The notes below the pieces were generated by a model that searched no databases, was not told the origin of the DNA, and saw only the letters and a list, made by a program, of their open reading frames with translations. Below, piece after piece: positions 26,990 through 34,327 of a stretch of DNA of 64,000 bases. How positions within the stretch are numbered: position 1 is the stretch's first letter; each line of letters opens with the position of its first letter. The position numbers were made by a program, and so were the translations under genes. Source of the DNA: Methanosaeta sp. PtaB.Bin039 (GTDB taxonomy: Archaea; Halobacteriota; Methanosarcinia; Methanotrichales; Methanotrichaceae); NCBI GenBank assembly GCA_002067795.1, contig MVQI01000051.1:1-64000 (forward strand), in the 5' to 3' direction.

Positions 26990-27520
26990 TCAGCGGGGTA
27001 CGGTGCCTATTGGCAGCGTGTTCTCCCGCCCTCTGGTGGAGGGAACATATGCCCAGTCAGCCGACCTATCCTCGTCCTTGCCATTGGGGAACCTGGACCA
27101 TGTAAACCCATCGTTCTTGCTGTCTACAAGCAGCAGTGAGTTGTCCACCTCCTGGCTTGAGGCGTCGTATAGGATGGCAGTTGCGTTGATGCCATGCTGC
27201 CAACTGGATTGCCCTACCAAAACAAGATACCCATCGGCCTGCAGCACCGTTCCTGAGGGAATCGGGATCTGACCCTGCCAGGAGAACGCGCCGCCTGACT
27301 CGCCGGGCACGGTTGAGACTATGACTACCTTCCATCCGGACAGGTCCACATCCTGCGGACCCCTGTTGTACAGCTCGACCCATTCCGTGGACCCTGGCGT
27401 CTGGGGCGGGTTGAGCTCAACCTCGTTTATCACAACGCTTGCCACGCACGGGGCTGGCAGGACGGCAATTGAGAGCATTATAGCCGTCATTGTAACGACA
27501 ATTCGATTGACAGGCTTCAA
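26990..27520 (-). CDS. Secreted lamin-tail-domain protein
   Basis: 176 residues with a signal peptide (about 1-27) and a single lamin-tail-type Ig domain (about 28-155): VVINEVELNPPQT, EWVELYNRGPQDVDLSGWKV and YLVLVGQ are typical. Such domains occur on bacterial and archaeal surface proteins and are thought to mediate binding. The start is TTG 27520, with AAGGAG about 10 bases upstream. It may lie outside the cell as a free domain, since no anchor is present. Confidence 0.82.
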   Translation of the reverse strand: MKPVNRIVVTMTAIMLSIAVLPAPCVASVVINEVELNPPQTPGSTEWVELYNRGPQDVDLSGWKVVIVSTVPGESGGAFSWQGQIPIPSGTVLQADGYLVLVGQSSWQHGINATAILYDASSQEVDNSLLLVDSKNDGFTWSRFPNGKDEDRSADWAYVPSTRGRENTLPIGTVPR

Positions 27521-27692
27521 GACTTATCCACTCCTTGAGAGAGATATGGGGCGGCGATGACGTATTAAACCTGTCGAGGCAGGGCTCCTTAAGAGGCATC
27601 TGCTACAGTCCACAATGCCCGGATTTCGTCTTGGTCACTCATCCGAAAGGCCCCGGTTTCATGCATACAGTTCAAGCCATGAAAGAGAGCAG

Positions 27693-28466
27693 CTACCAGG
27701 AGATGTAGCGGCGAAGATCAGCCAGCGAGTCCAGAACCAGGTCCGGTCGAACCGAAGAGGCAAGGGTGTCCTCCAGCCTGTACTTGCCGGTCCTGACCAA
27801 TATACCCTTCATGCCAGACCTCTGAGCCCCTCCAACGTCCGTCTCGATATCGTCGCCGATCATTCCCGCGTCCTTGGGCTCAATTCCAAGATACCTCAAA
27901 CCCATCTGGAAGAAACCGGGCGAGGGCTTGCCCATAAGCTCTGCCTGCCTGCCGGTGGCATACTCCAGGGCCCTTACGAAGGGACCTGTAGAGAGGACCA
28001 GACCATCGGGCTCCCGCCAGTACCTGTCCATCTCCATGGCCAGTAGATCTGCGCCTTCGAATACCAGACGCATGGCCAAGTTGAGCCGGCTATAGGTGAA
28101 GTCAGGGCCGGCATCGCCAACCACGACAGCCTCAGCCCCCACATCCGTCACCTCAAGGCCAGCTGCCAGGAAATCCTGACATACGTCGCCTGTGGTCAGG
28201 AGATGGCAGCTCTTCTGCCCTTTGCGCTTCAGCCGCTCTATGGCGGCCATGGGAGGTGTGAAGATGCGCTCCTCCTGTATGCTGTAGCCCAGCCCGTCCA
28301 GACGGCGGGCAACCGAGGCCCGGCAGCGCCTGGTTGAGTTCGAGACGAAGCTGAAAGGGATCTTGCGGCTCTCGAGCAGGTCAAGCAGATCACGCGCACC
28401 TGCTACCGGGCTCTTGCCGACGTAAAGCACGCCGTCCAGATCGATCAGAAATCCCTTGCAGTCCAT
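27693..28466 (-). CDS. HAD-IIA family phosphatase
   Basis: 257 residues from ATG 28466. MDCKGFLIDLDGVLYVG carries the nucleophile and acid-base aspartates (DxDG), FVSNSTRR is motif II, and KPSPGFFQMGLRYLG then MIGDDIETDVGGAQ are motifs III and IV. The NagD/4-nitrophenylphosphatase type fits the cap position; the substrate is unknown. The frame is open further upstream, but that region overlaps the divergent membrane-protein gene, so the short start is used. Confidence 0.88.
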   Translation of the reverse strand: MDCKGFLIDLDGVLYVGKSPVAGARDLLDLLESRKIPFSFVSNSTRRCRASVARRLDGLGYSIQEERIFTPPMAAIERLKRKGQKSCHLLTTGDVCQDFLAAGLEVTDVGAEAVVVGDAGPDFTYSRLNLAMRLVFEGADLLAMEMDRYWREPDGLVLSTGPFVRALEYATGRQAELMGKPSPGFFQMGLRYLGIEPKDAGMIGDDIETDVGGAQRSGMKGILVRTGKYRLEDTLASSVRPDLVLDSLADLRRYISW

Positions 28467-28545
28467 GGACGCTGAATTGGGGTCTGACCGGAGATAAAGC
28501 TGATCCTGGGGATATGGATTAATAGGCCAGGGGTCCAATCTGGAC

Positions 28546-29259
28546 ATGATGAGCCGAATAGTCCCCTGGCTGATACTCTCCCTGCTGCTTCTGCCAGCGG
28601 CCAACTGCCAGATGGACAAAGCAGGCACCGATGCCCCGAATGCCACGGTAAAAGAGGCGCTCTTCTTTACCACAATTTACCTCGACTTGGAGCGGGCGGT
28701 TGTGGAGATGCCTGTGAACGGAACAGGATACAATCTGACAACTGCCATCGAGGCCAAGAACATCTCGTTGACCGAAGGAAACAGGCCTGTCAACCTATCC
28801 ATCGAGGCGGAATACTGGAGAGGGGTGCATACCTACCGGCTGAACTTCAACCGAACCGAGAATGCGATCCTGCGCTTTGAGATAGCGGCCACAGGCCAGC
28901 AATTCATATCGCCAGTCCTGACAGATGGACCTCTGAGGGTGGTTCTTCCGGCAGGCTACGCAACTGGAAACCGTCTGATGGGGATTGCCAGGCCGCCCCC
29001 AGACAGGATAGAGACGCTTGCCCGCCCCGAAGGAAACCGAACAGCACTGATCTGGGCCTCGGCACCAGCCCGGCAGGTGGAGGTGGACTTCTATTCTGAG
29101 CGAGCCCCCAGGGCACTCCTCATCAGCATGGCATTGCTGGCGGTCCTGGCATTGATGGTGGCGGTGGATTACATCCTGGCAATACGGCGTATGAGGGATG
29201 TCAGGGATGGGGAGGAGATGATATGGCTGAGGGGGCGAAGAGGAAGGCACAGGGGCTGA
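28546..29259 (+). CDS. Exported type I membrane protein of unknown function
   Basis: 237 residues. A signal peptide is followed by Cys21 in LLLLPAANCQMD, so lipid attachment is possible. The extracellular part is beta-rich with sequons; one membrane helix lies near 188-212, and a basic cytoplasmic tail (RRMRDVRD, RGRRGRHRG) ends the protein. It resembles the DUF5803-type architecture of archaeal membrane proteins, though the family match is uncertain. Divergent from the HAD gene. Confidence 0.68.
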   Translation: MMSRIVPWLILSLLLLPAANCQMDKAGTDAPNATVKEALFFTTIYLDLERAVVEMPVNGTGYNLTTAIEAKNISLTEGNRPVNLSIEAEYWRGVHTYRLNFNRTENAILRFEIAATGQQFISPVLTDGPLRVVLPAGYATGNRLMGIARPPPDRIETLARPEGNRTALIWASAPARQVEVDFYSERAPRALLISMALLAVLALMVAVDYILAIRRMRDVRDGEEMIWLRGRRGRHRG

Positions 29260-29300
29260 GTGATGGGCTGGCTGGAGGATTTAGACCAGGCGTTTCCCAT

Positions 29301-29338
29301 GGTTCTTCCGGCAACTTTTGGTTCTTCCGGCGACTTTT
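29301..29338 (+). repeat. Tandem 19-base direct repeat
   Basis: GGTTCTTCCGGCAACTTTT (29301-29319) is followed at once by a copy differing at one base (29320-29338). It lies in the 169-base gap before the metallo-beta-lactamase-fold gene. The core GGTTCTTCCGGC also occurs inside the preceding gene near 28942. Confidence 0.55.
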
Positions 29339-29428
29339 GTCAGCGGATAGAGATTTTTCGGCAGGCTGCCGCCAGAACCAGGACCAGCCACCAGTTCTAA
29401 GTATAGAAGATCTCCTTAGACAAAAATC

Positions 29429-30136
29429 ATGTTCGGTTCAAGAAACGCGTGCGACCAAAACCCACCAATCTGCGATCGGGTGTATGCAGTTGGCGGCTCA
29501 GGAATCTCAAGCGGCGATGATTGCTGCGTCTACCTGGTTGATGCCAAGACCGAACTTGTGCTGATCGACTCCGGGGCCGGACGTGGAACTGACAATATCC
29601 TGCGCCATGTAAAGTGCGCCGGTTATGAGCCGCATATGATCTCATACGTAATCGCCACCCACTGCCATATCGACCATATAGGCGGGCTTCACTCGCTGGT
29701 CCAGCTGTACGGCCCCAAGGTGATAGCTCACCAGCTTGACAGATTGGGAATAGAGGAAGTGCGCGATGACCTTACTGCAGCCAGGATGTATGGTGTGGAC
29801 TACCAGCCCACCAGAGTTGATATAGCGGTCAGCGGAGAAGAGGATGTCCTTAAACTGGGGGATCTCGAATTTCACATGCTGCACACCCCCGGCCATACCC
29901 CTGGATCGATCTCGCCTTACATAGACATCGGAGACCAGCGGGTGCTCTTCGGTCAGGACGTTCACGGGCCGTTCTCCTCCGCATGGGGATCCGATATAAG
30001 GGAGTGGAGGAGGTCGATTGAAAAGCTCATAGGCCTGGACGCGGACGTGCTCTGCGAGGGGCACGCCGGAGTATTCCGTGGCGAGAGGGTCAGGAAGTAT
30101 ATGGAAGCGTGCCTCAAGAGGTACAAGTCGGACTGA
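29429..30136 (+). CDS. Metallo-beta-lactamase-fold hydrolase
   Basis: 235 residues of the MBL superfamily with the metal motif THCHIDHIGG (HxHxDH), HTPGHTPGSI supplying the next His, and GQDVHGPF and CEGHAGVF the later ligands. The group is glyoxalase II-like; the substrate is not shown. A TATA-like TAAGTATAGA (about 29398-29407) lies 20-30 bases before ATG 29429, so the mRNA is probably leaderless. Confidence 0.85.
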   Translation: MFGSRNACDQNPPICDRVYAVGGSGISSGDDCCVYLVDAKTELVLIDSGAGRGTDNILRHVKCAGYEPHMISYVIATHCHIDHIGGLHSLVQLYGPKVIAHQLDRLGIEEVRDDLTAARMYGVDYQPTRVDIAVSGEEDVLKLGDLEFHMLHTPGHTPGSISPYIDIGDQRVLFGQDVHGPFSSAWGSDIREWRRSIEKLIGLDADVLCEGHAGVFRGERVRKYMEACLKRYKSD

Positions 30137-30556
30137 TAAAACCGCCCTATCTATGAAGGCCACGAGCAGAAAGCTTTAGAGTGGGCAGCAGGCGCTCTTT
30201 GTCATTGGCTGCTGGTATTTTCCAGTTTCCGGAAAGACCTTATCCACGATCTGGAGATAGGGCCTGATCTGGAAACATCATAAGGAAGTGCTGAAGCTTC
30301 GCGAAATCAAGTTACTGATCGCAGATATCGCACCATCGGATTCACTGGCCGATTCTGGTCCGAAGCGCGCGCCTGGGCGAGGCATTTTTCCGCCAACCTG
30401 CATGGTTTTTTCCAGCAATCTTAAGTAAAATAGAGATTGGATAGATGGATATTTCCTCTGTCGCACAGAGCATTTGTCTGGGAGAGATCCCTTTTTTCGT
30501 GAAAATTCTGCAAATGTGAGCACAGAGGAGGTGAAGCGAATAAGAGGTGAGTGCAT
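30137..30556. other. Gene-free stretch upstream of the KamA-like gene
   Basis: About 420 bases with no supported gene. It includes a small hairpin CTCTGT-CGC-ACAGAG (about 30458-30472) and, at 30544-30550, the ribosome binding site GAGGTGA of the next gene. The AT-rich CTTAAGTAAA near 30419-30428 is a possible promoter element. Confidence 0.4.
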
Positions 30557-31711
30557 ATGGCATATATGACGAGGTTGGATCAGCTCAGGTCTCTGAAGCC
30601 AGACGAGGCCATGCAGCTGCAAGAGGTATCACGCGTCTTTCCGTTCCGGGCCAGCGAATACTACTGCTCCCTGATAAACTGGGATGATCCCGCCGATCCC
30701 ATCCGCAGGATAATAGTCCCCAGCCCGGAGGAGCTTGGTCCTGGAGGTGTTCTGGACGCTTCCAGGGAGTATGACTATACCAGGTTGCCCGGCCTGCAGC
30801 ACAAGTACCGTGAGACTGCACTGCTCCTGATGAACGATATATGCGGCGGGTTTTGCCGCTTCTGCTTCCGCAAGAGGCTCTTCATAAACGACGGCGATGA
30901 GGTGTCAAGAGACGTCTCAGCCGGGCTCGATTACATCTCCAGGCACCCGGAGATAACCAACGTCCTGCTGACAGGCGGCGACCCTCTTCTCGTATCCACC
31001 CGCAAGCTGGAGGAGATCATGGCCGCCATCAGAGACATAGACCACGTCAGGATCATCCGGTTGGGTACGAAGATGCCGGCATTCAACCCATCCCGCATCT
31101 ACGACGACCCCGAACTGCTGGAAGCTTTGAGGAAGCACAGCTCGGTTAAGCGCAGGATATACATGGTGCTTCACTTCAACCACCCCCGTGAGATCACTCC
31201 AGAATCCCTGCGTGCGATAAGGATGCTGCAGGAGGCCGGGACCATCACCGTTGCCCAGACGCCGATTCTGCGGGGCATCAATGACGATTCGGATACCCTG
31301 GCGCATCTCTTCAAAGCCCTCTCTTTCTGCGGCGTCTCCCCATATTACGTATTTCAGTGCCGTCCAGCTGTTGGCAACGGCCCTTTCCAGGTGCCGCTTG
31401 AAGAGGCGTATCTGATATTTGAACAGGCACGGTCCCGCTGTTCCGGCCTCGCCAAGAGGGCCAGGTTCGTTATGTCTCATGCCTCCGGAAAGATCGAGGT
31501 TAGCGGGCTTACCAAGGACCGGATCTACTTCAAATACCTGCAGGCTGCCCGGCTGGAGGATATCGGCATGTTCCTGGCGTTTAGAAGAAGGCCAGATGCG
31601 TGCTGGTTCGACGACTATGCCAGGCCTGCGGAAAGCTGCCGGGTTGGCGACGTCGTCCCAGAACCATGCTCGGTCGATGGGATGGCAATTGCAGACCGAG
31701 GTGGGTGGTGA
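30557..31711 (+). CDS. KamA-family radical SAM aminomutase
   Basis: 384 residues of the lysine 2,3-aminomutase family, combining a SAM-cleaving iron-sulfur cluster and PLP. The cluster motif is CGGFCRFCFRKR (Cys at three- and two-residue spacing), NVLLTGGDPLL the SAM-binding turn, and HASGKIEV the likely PLP lysine. True AblA makes beta-lysine for the osmolyte N-acetyl-beta-lysine together with AblB, but no AblB gene is adjacent, so the substrate is open. ATG 30557 is chosen from GAGGTGA 6 bases upstream; GTG 30551 is an alternative. Confidence 0.83.
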   Translation: MAYMTRLDQLRSLKPDEAMQLQEVSRVFPFRASEYYCSLINWDDPADPIRRIIVPSPEELGPGGVLDASREYDYTRLPGLQHKYRETALLLMNDICGGFCRFCFRKRLFINDGDEVSRDVSAGLDYISRHPEITNVLLTGGDPLLVSTRKLEEIMAAIRDIDHVRIIRLGTKMPAFNPSRIYDDPELLEALRKHSSVKRRIYMVLHFNHPREITPESLRAIRMLQEAGTITVAQTPILRGINDDSDTLAHLFKALSFCGVSPYYVFQCRPAVGNGPFQVPLEEAYLIFEQARSRCSGLAKRARFVMSHASGKIEVSGLTKDRIYFKYLQAARLEDIGMFLAFRRRPDACWFDDYARPAESCRVGDVVPEPCSVDGMAIADRGGW

Positions 31712-31731
31712 GAGCCAAGTCCTCGCAAAGA

Positions 31732-32730
31732 TCATAATCCTGGAGCAGATATGAGGGACAGACCGTCACGCTGCTCCACCCGAACCTCATGCTCTAAGAA
31801 CTGGCAGACCGTCCACAGATTTGTGCGGGTGTGGCTTGAGATCTCTCTCACGGAAAATGACCCGCCGCCAACTGCCAGATAGGGCACTAGCTGGTCTGCC
31901 AATCTGACGTCCACCGCTGCCGACGAGGAGAGCTCCTGCAGCAGCTCCTCTGCAGCTTGGCGACCCACATCTTCCGCAGGCAGACCACGAGCCCCCAGGG
32001 CGGATGCGCCCTTCCATCCGCACCACAGGGTTATACCGCTGCCGGTTGATTGACCGGACTGGACATCACAGGACACCAGGGCCTTACGGCCGGCTGCCTC
32101 AAGATGCTTGACGGCGGCGGAGGCCTGGCGGCTGGATACGTGTTGCGGAAGGCCTGAGGAGTGAGAGATTCCCAGCACATCGCCATCAATTCTGGACAGG
32201 TCAGCTGCGCATATCCCAGATGGCTTTACCTTTAAAAGCACATGGCCTCCGCCCCGTGGATAGTATCCCCGGGTGATCAGCTCAACGCTTGCCGAGAGAC
32301 CGAAGCTGCAAAAGGCAGGAAGAGCCACATTTCGCAGATAATCGAAGGTGGGGCTCCACTGAACGTCGGTTCCCCCGCGGACCGAGATCTCCACAGGCCC
32401 ATCGGCGCTTGACAGAGCAGGAAGAAGACACTGGATGAGAAGGGTCACGCTTCCGGCTGTCCCGATGTCAGCATGGTATCGCCCGCCACGCACAGGCCCC
32501 GGCTGGAACTCCACATCGCCGGAGCCCACCGCCAGGCCTCTGGTCTTGGCTTTGCAGATCTCGGCCAGCATCTGGATGGCCTTGACGTGCTGGGCTGCCA
32601 GGCCTGGCCTGGGCCGCCCTTGCCTTATGCGAGAGAGGCGGACGGACTGCCCGGTCAGGGCGGAAAGGGCTGCGGCGGTGCGGACGATCTGCCCTCCGCC
32701 CTCGCCGAAGGATGCGTCGATCTCCAGCAT
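31732..32730 (-). CDS. rtcA: RNA 3'-terminal phosphate cyclase
   Basis: Converts an RNA 3' phosphate into a 2',3'-cyclic phosphate using ATP. 332 residues from ATG 32730, starting MLEIDASFGEGGGQIVRTA, the family signature. RGGTDVQWSPTFDYL and the C-terminal HTRTNLWTV with the nucleophilic His are present. It is 28 bases downstream of rpo11 and could be read with it. Confidence 0.93.
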   Translation of the reverse strand: MLEIDASFGEGGGQIVRTAAALSALTGQSVRLSRIRQGRPRPGLAAQHVKAIQMLAEICKAKTRGLAVGSGDVEFQPGPVRGGRYHADIGTAGSVTLLIQCLLPALSSADGPVEISVRGGTDVQWSPTFDYLRNVALPAFCSFGLSASVELITRGYYPRGGGHVLLKVKPSGICAADLSRIDGDVLGISHSSGLPQHVSSRQASAAVKHLEAAGRKALVSCDVQSGQSTGSGITLWCGWKGASALGARGLPAEDVGRQAAEELLQELSSSAAVDVRLADQLVPYLAVGGGSFSVREISSHTRTNLWTVCQFLEHEVRVEQRDGLSLISAPGL

Positions 32731-32758
32731 ATGCCAGTGTCCAGGCCGCCGAAATCGT

Positions 32759-33037
32759 CTAAGGGCCCAAAGCTGCGTCGTACTCTTCAAGGAACTGATC
32801 GCAGAGGTCCACTATTCGGCTGGTTGCGGACTTCATCACGTCCATAGGGTCAGCCCCTTTGGTGCGCAGGCGGAAGATAGGGTTGTCCATTATCGGGAAC
32901 TTTGAATCATAGGTGGCTACCACCACGTGCTCGTCCTTGAGAAGCTCGGTGCGGAGCAGGTTGAGCAGGGTGTGGCTCTCCCCATCAAACTCTATCTGTA
33001 TCTCGTCATCGTTCTTCTTTATGATCTTCAGATTCAA
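32759..33037 (-). CDS. rpo11: DNA-directed RNA polymerase subunit L (Rpo11)
   Basis: Small assembly subunit that pairs with Rpo3. 92 residues if TTG 33037 is used, giving (M)NLKIIKKNDDEIQIEF, which aligns directly with the usual N-terminus; FDGESHTLLNLLRTELL is the signature. ATG 33070 would add 11 residues and overlap csl4 by 20 bases. GGGGGC lies about 12 bases before the TTG. Confidence 0.9.
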   Translation of the reverse strand: MNLKIIKKNDDEIQIEFDGESHTLLNLLRTELLKDEHVVVATYDSKFPIMDNPIFRLRTKGADPMDVMKSATSRIVDLCDQFLEEYDAALGP

Positions 33038-33050
33038 GCTCTTGTGCCCC

Positions 33051-33620
33051 CTAAACCACACCAAGTCCATAGCTTGCGGATAGCTTTCGAGTCTCGCTGT
33101 GCTTGCAGGATGGACACTCCAGGCGGCTTTCCTTTCGCTGCAGCCCCGTCATGCATCGGCTGCAATAGGCCTTGATCACTCCCAGGTCATCCTCCCCGGT
33201 GGTGAGACGCATCTGCCTGTCGTCCACGATGCGGGCCTTTATGATATCCCTCAGCGAGAACATCTGTCGCAGATCCTTCACATACGAGTTCTTCACGTTG
33301 GATATGTGGATGGTGGCCTCCTCATCGGGGAGCGGCCGGTACTCGTAGCCCTTCTTGAAAGCCAGAGACAGGATCACCAGGCTCTCCTTCATGTCCACAA
33401 CCTCGCCCACCACTATATCGCCTTGCTCCAACCTCGGCGGTGCATTGCTGATCGGCACAACACGGGCCGATCGGGTCTCAGGATCTACCTCCACCGTGCC
33501 TGTTGTGGAAGCGTATATGAATCCGCTCCTAACATAGGTCTCTTGGCCGGGGACGTACTCCTCAACCGAACCCACCCGGTCTCCCGGCAGCACCATACAG
33601 CCGTTCGTCATCTCGCTCAT
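33051..33620 (-). CDS. csl4: Exosome RNA-binding subunit Csl4
   Basis: Cap subunit of the archaeal RNA exosome, 189 residues. An N-terminal domain (MVLPGDRVGSVEEYVPG) is followed by an S1-type RNA-binding domain (about 60-150, GDIVVGEVVDMKESLVIL) and a C-terminal zinc ribbon (YCSRCMTG and CPSCKH). ATG 33620 fits the family start. It lies 7 bases after the METTL5-like gene and just before rpo11: a transcription/RNA-decay operon. Confidence 0.92.
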   Translation of the reverse strand: MSEMTNGCMVLPGDRVGSVEEYVPGQETYVRSGFIYASTTGTVEVDPETRSARVVPISNAPPRLEQGDIVVGEVVDMKESLVILSLAFKKGYEYRPLPDEEATIHISNVKNSYVKDLRQMFSLRDIIKARIVDDRQMRLTTGEDDLGVIKAYCSRCMTGLQRKESRLECPSCKHSETRKLSASYGLGVV

Positions 33621-33627
33621 CTCAGCC

Positions 33628-34218
33628 CTACTTGCAGACAATCCTATATAACTCAACCTCTAGTTCCATACATTCCTGCCGGTGAAATGCGAAACAGCGC
33701 TTTATGGGAAGCGATCCGCGCCATACCCGGTCCACCCTCGCTGGCGCAACGAACTTCCGGATGAAGCCCTCGCTCCCGGCGTTGTGTATGGAGTATACCA
33801 CGGGCGCCAGCTGAATCGCTTTTTTAAGAAAAATACGATCGCCCCGACTCGCCAGCTGAGCCCCGAATGGGGGATTCATCACCACTGCATCCATATCGCG
33901 AAGCCAGATGGAAGATACGTCCCCACGCACAATGTCAACCTCAACCCCGGCCAGAGCGGCATTTCTCCTGGCATGCGATATGGCCAGCGGGTCTATCTCA
34001 ACTCCAACTGCCCGAGCGCCCAGGAGCGCTGCACCGATCGCCAGGATGCCGGTGCCACAGCCCAGGTCGGCAATCTGGCCCAGGTCACCATGAAGCGCGG
34101 CCAGGTGGAGAAGCTCCGCTGCCAACGAGGGCGGGGTTGCATACTGCTCGAGGCGTGATGAGGGCTGAGAGAAGCCCTCAAGCCCCTGCAGCCTTATCTC
34201 CAGTTGTCGTTGCTTCAT
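33628..34218 (-). CDS. METTL5-like RNA N6-adenine methyltransferase
   Basis: COG2263 methylase, 196 residues. The SAM-binding motif is IADLGCGTGILAIGA, acidic loop GVEIDPLA, and the catalytic NPPF motif lies in AVVMNPPFGAQ. The substrate in METTL5 is small-subunit rRNA; archaeal members are predicted to act similarly. ATG 34218 gives MKQRQLEIRLQGLEGF, typical of the family. Confidence 0.87.
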   Translation of the reverse strand: MKQRQLEIRLQGLEGFSQPSSRLEQYATPPSLAAELLHLAALHGDLGQIADLGCGTGILAIGAALLGARAVGVEIDPLAISHARRNAALAGVEVDIVRGDVSSIWLRDMDAVVMNPPFGAQLASRGDRIFLKKAIQLAPVVYSIHNAGSEGFIRKFVAPARVDRVWRGSLPIKRCFAFHRQECMELEVELYRIVCK

Positions 34219-34327
34219 TCCGGGATCAAAAGGCCTATTCACGAACGTGGCCACAAGCCACCTTGGAGCCGGATATAAAAAGGATTGGGATGGTCCGGAC
34301 GGCTGATGACCCTGGTCCCTGGGCTTC

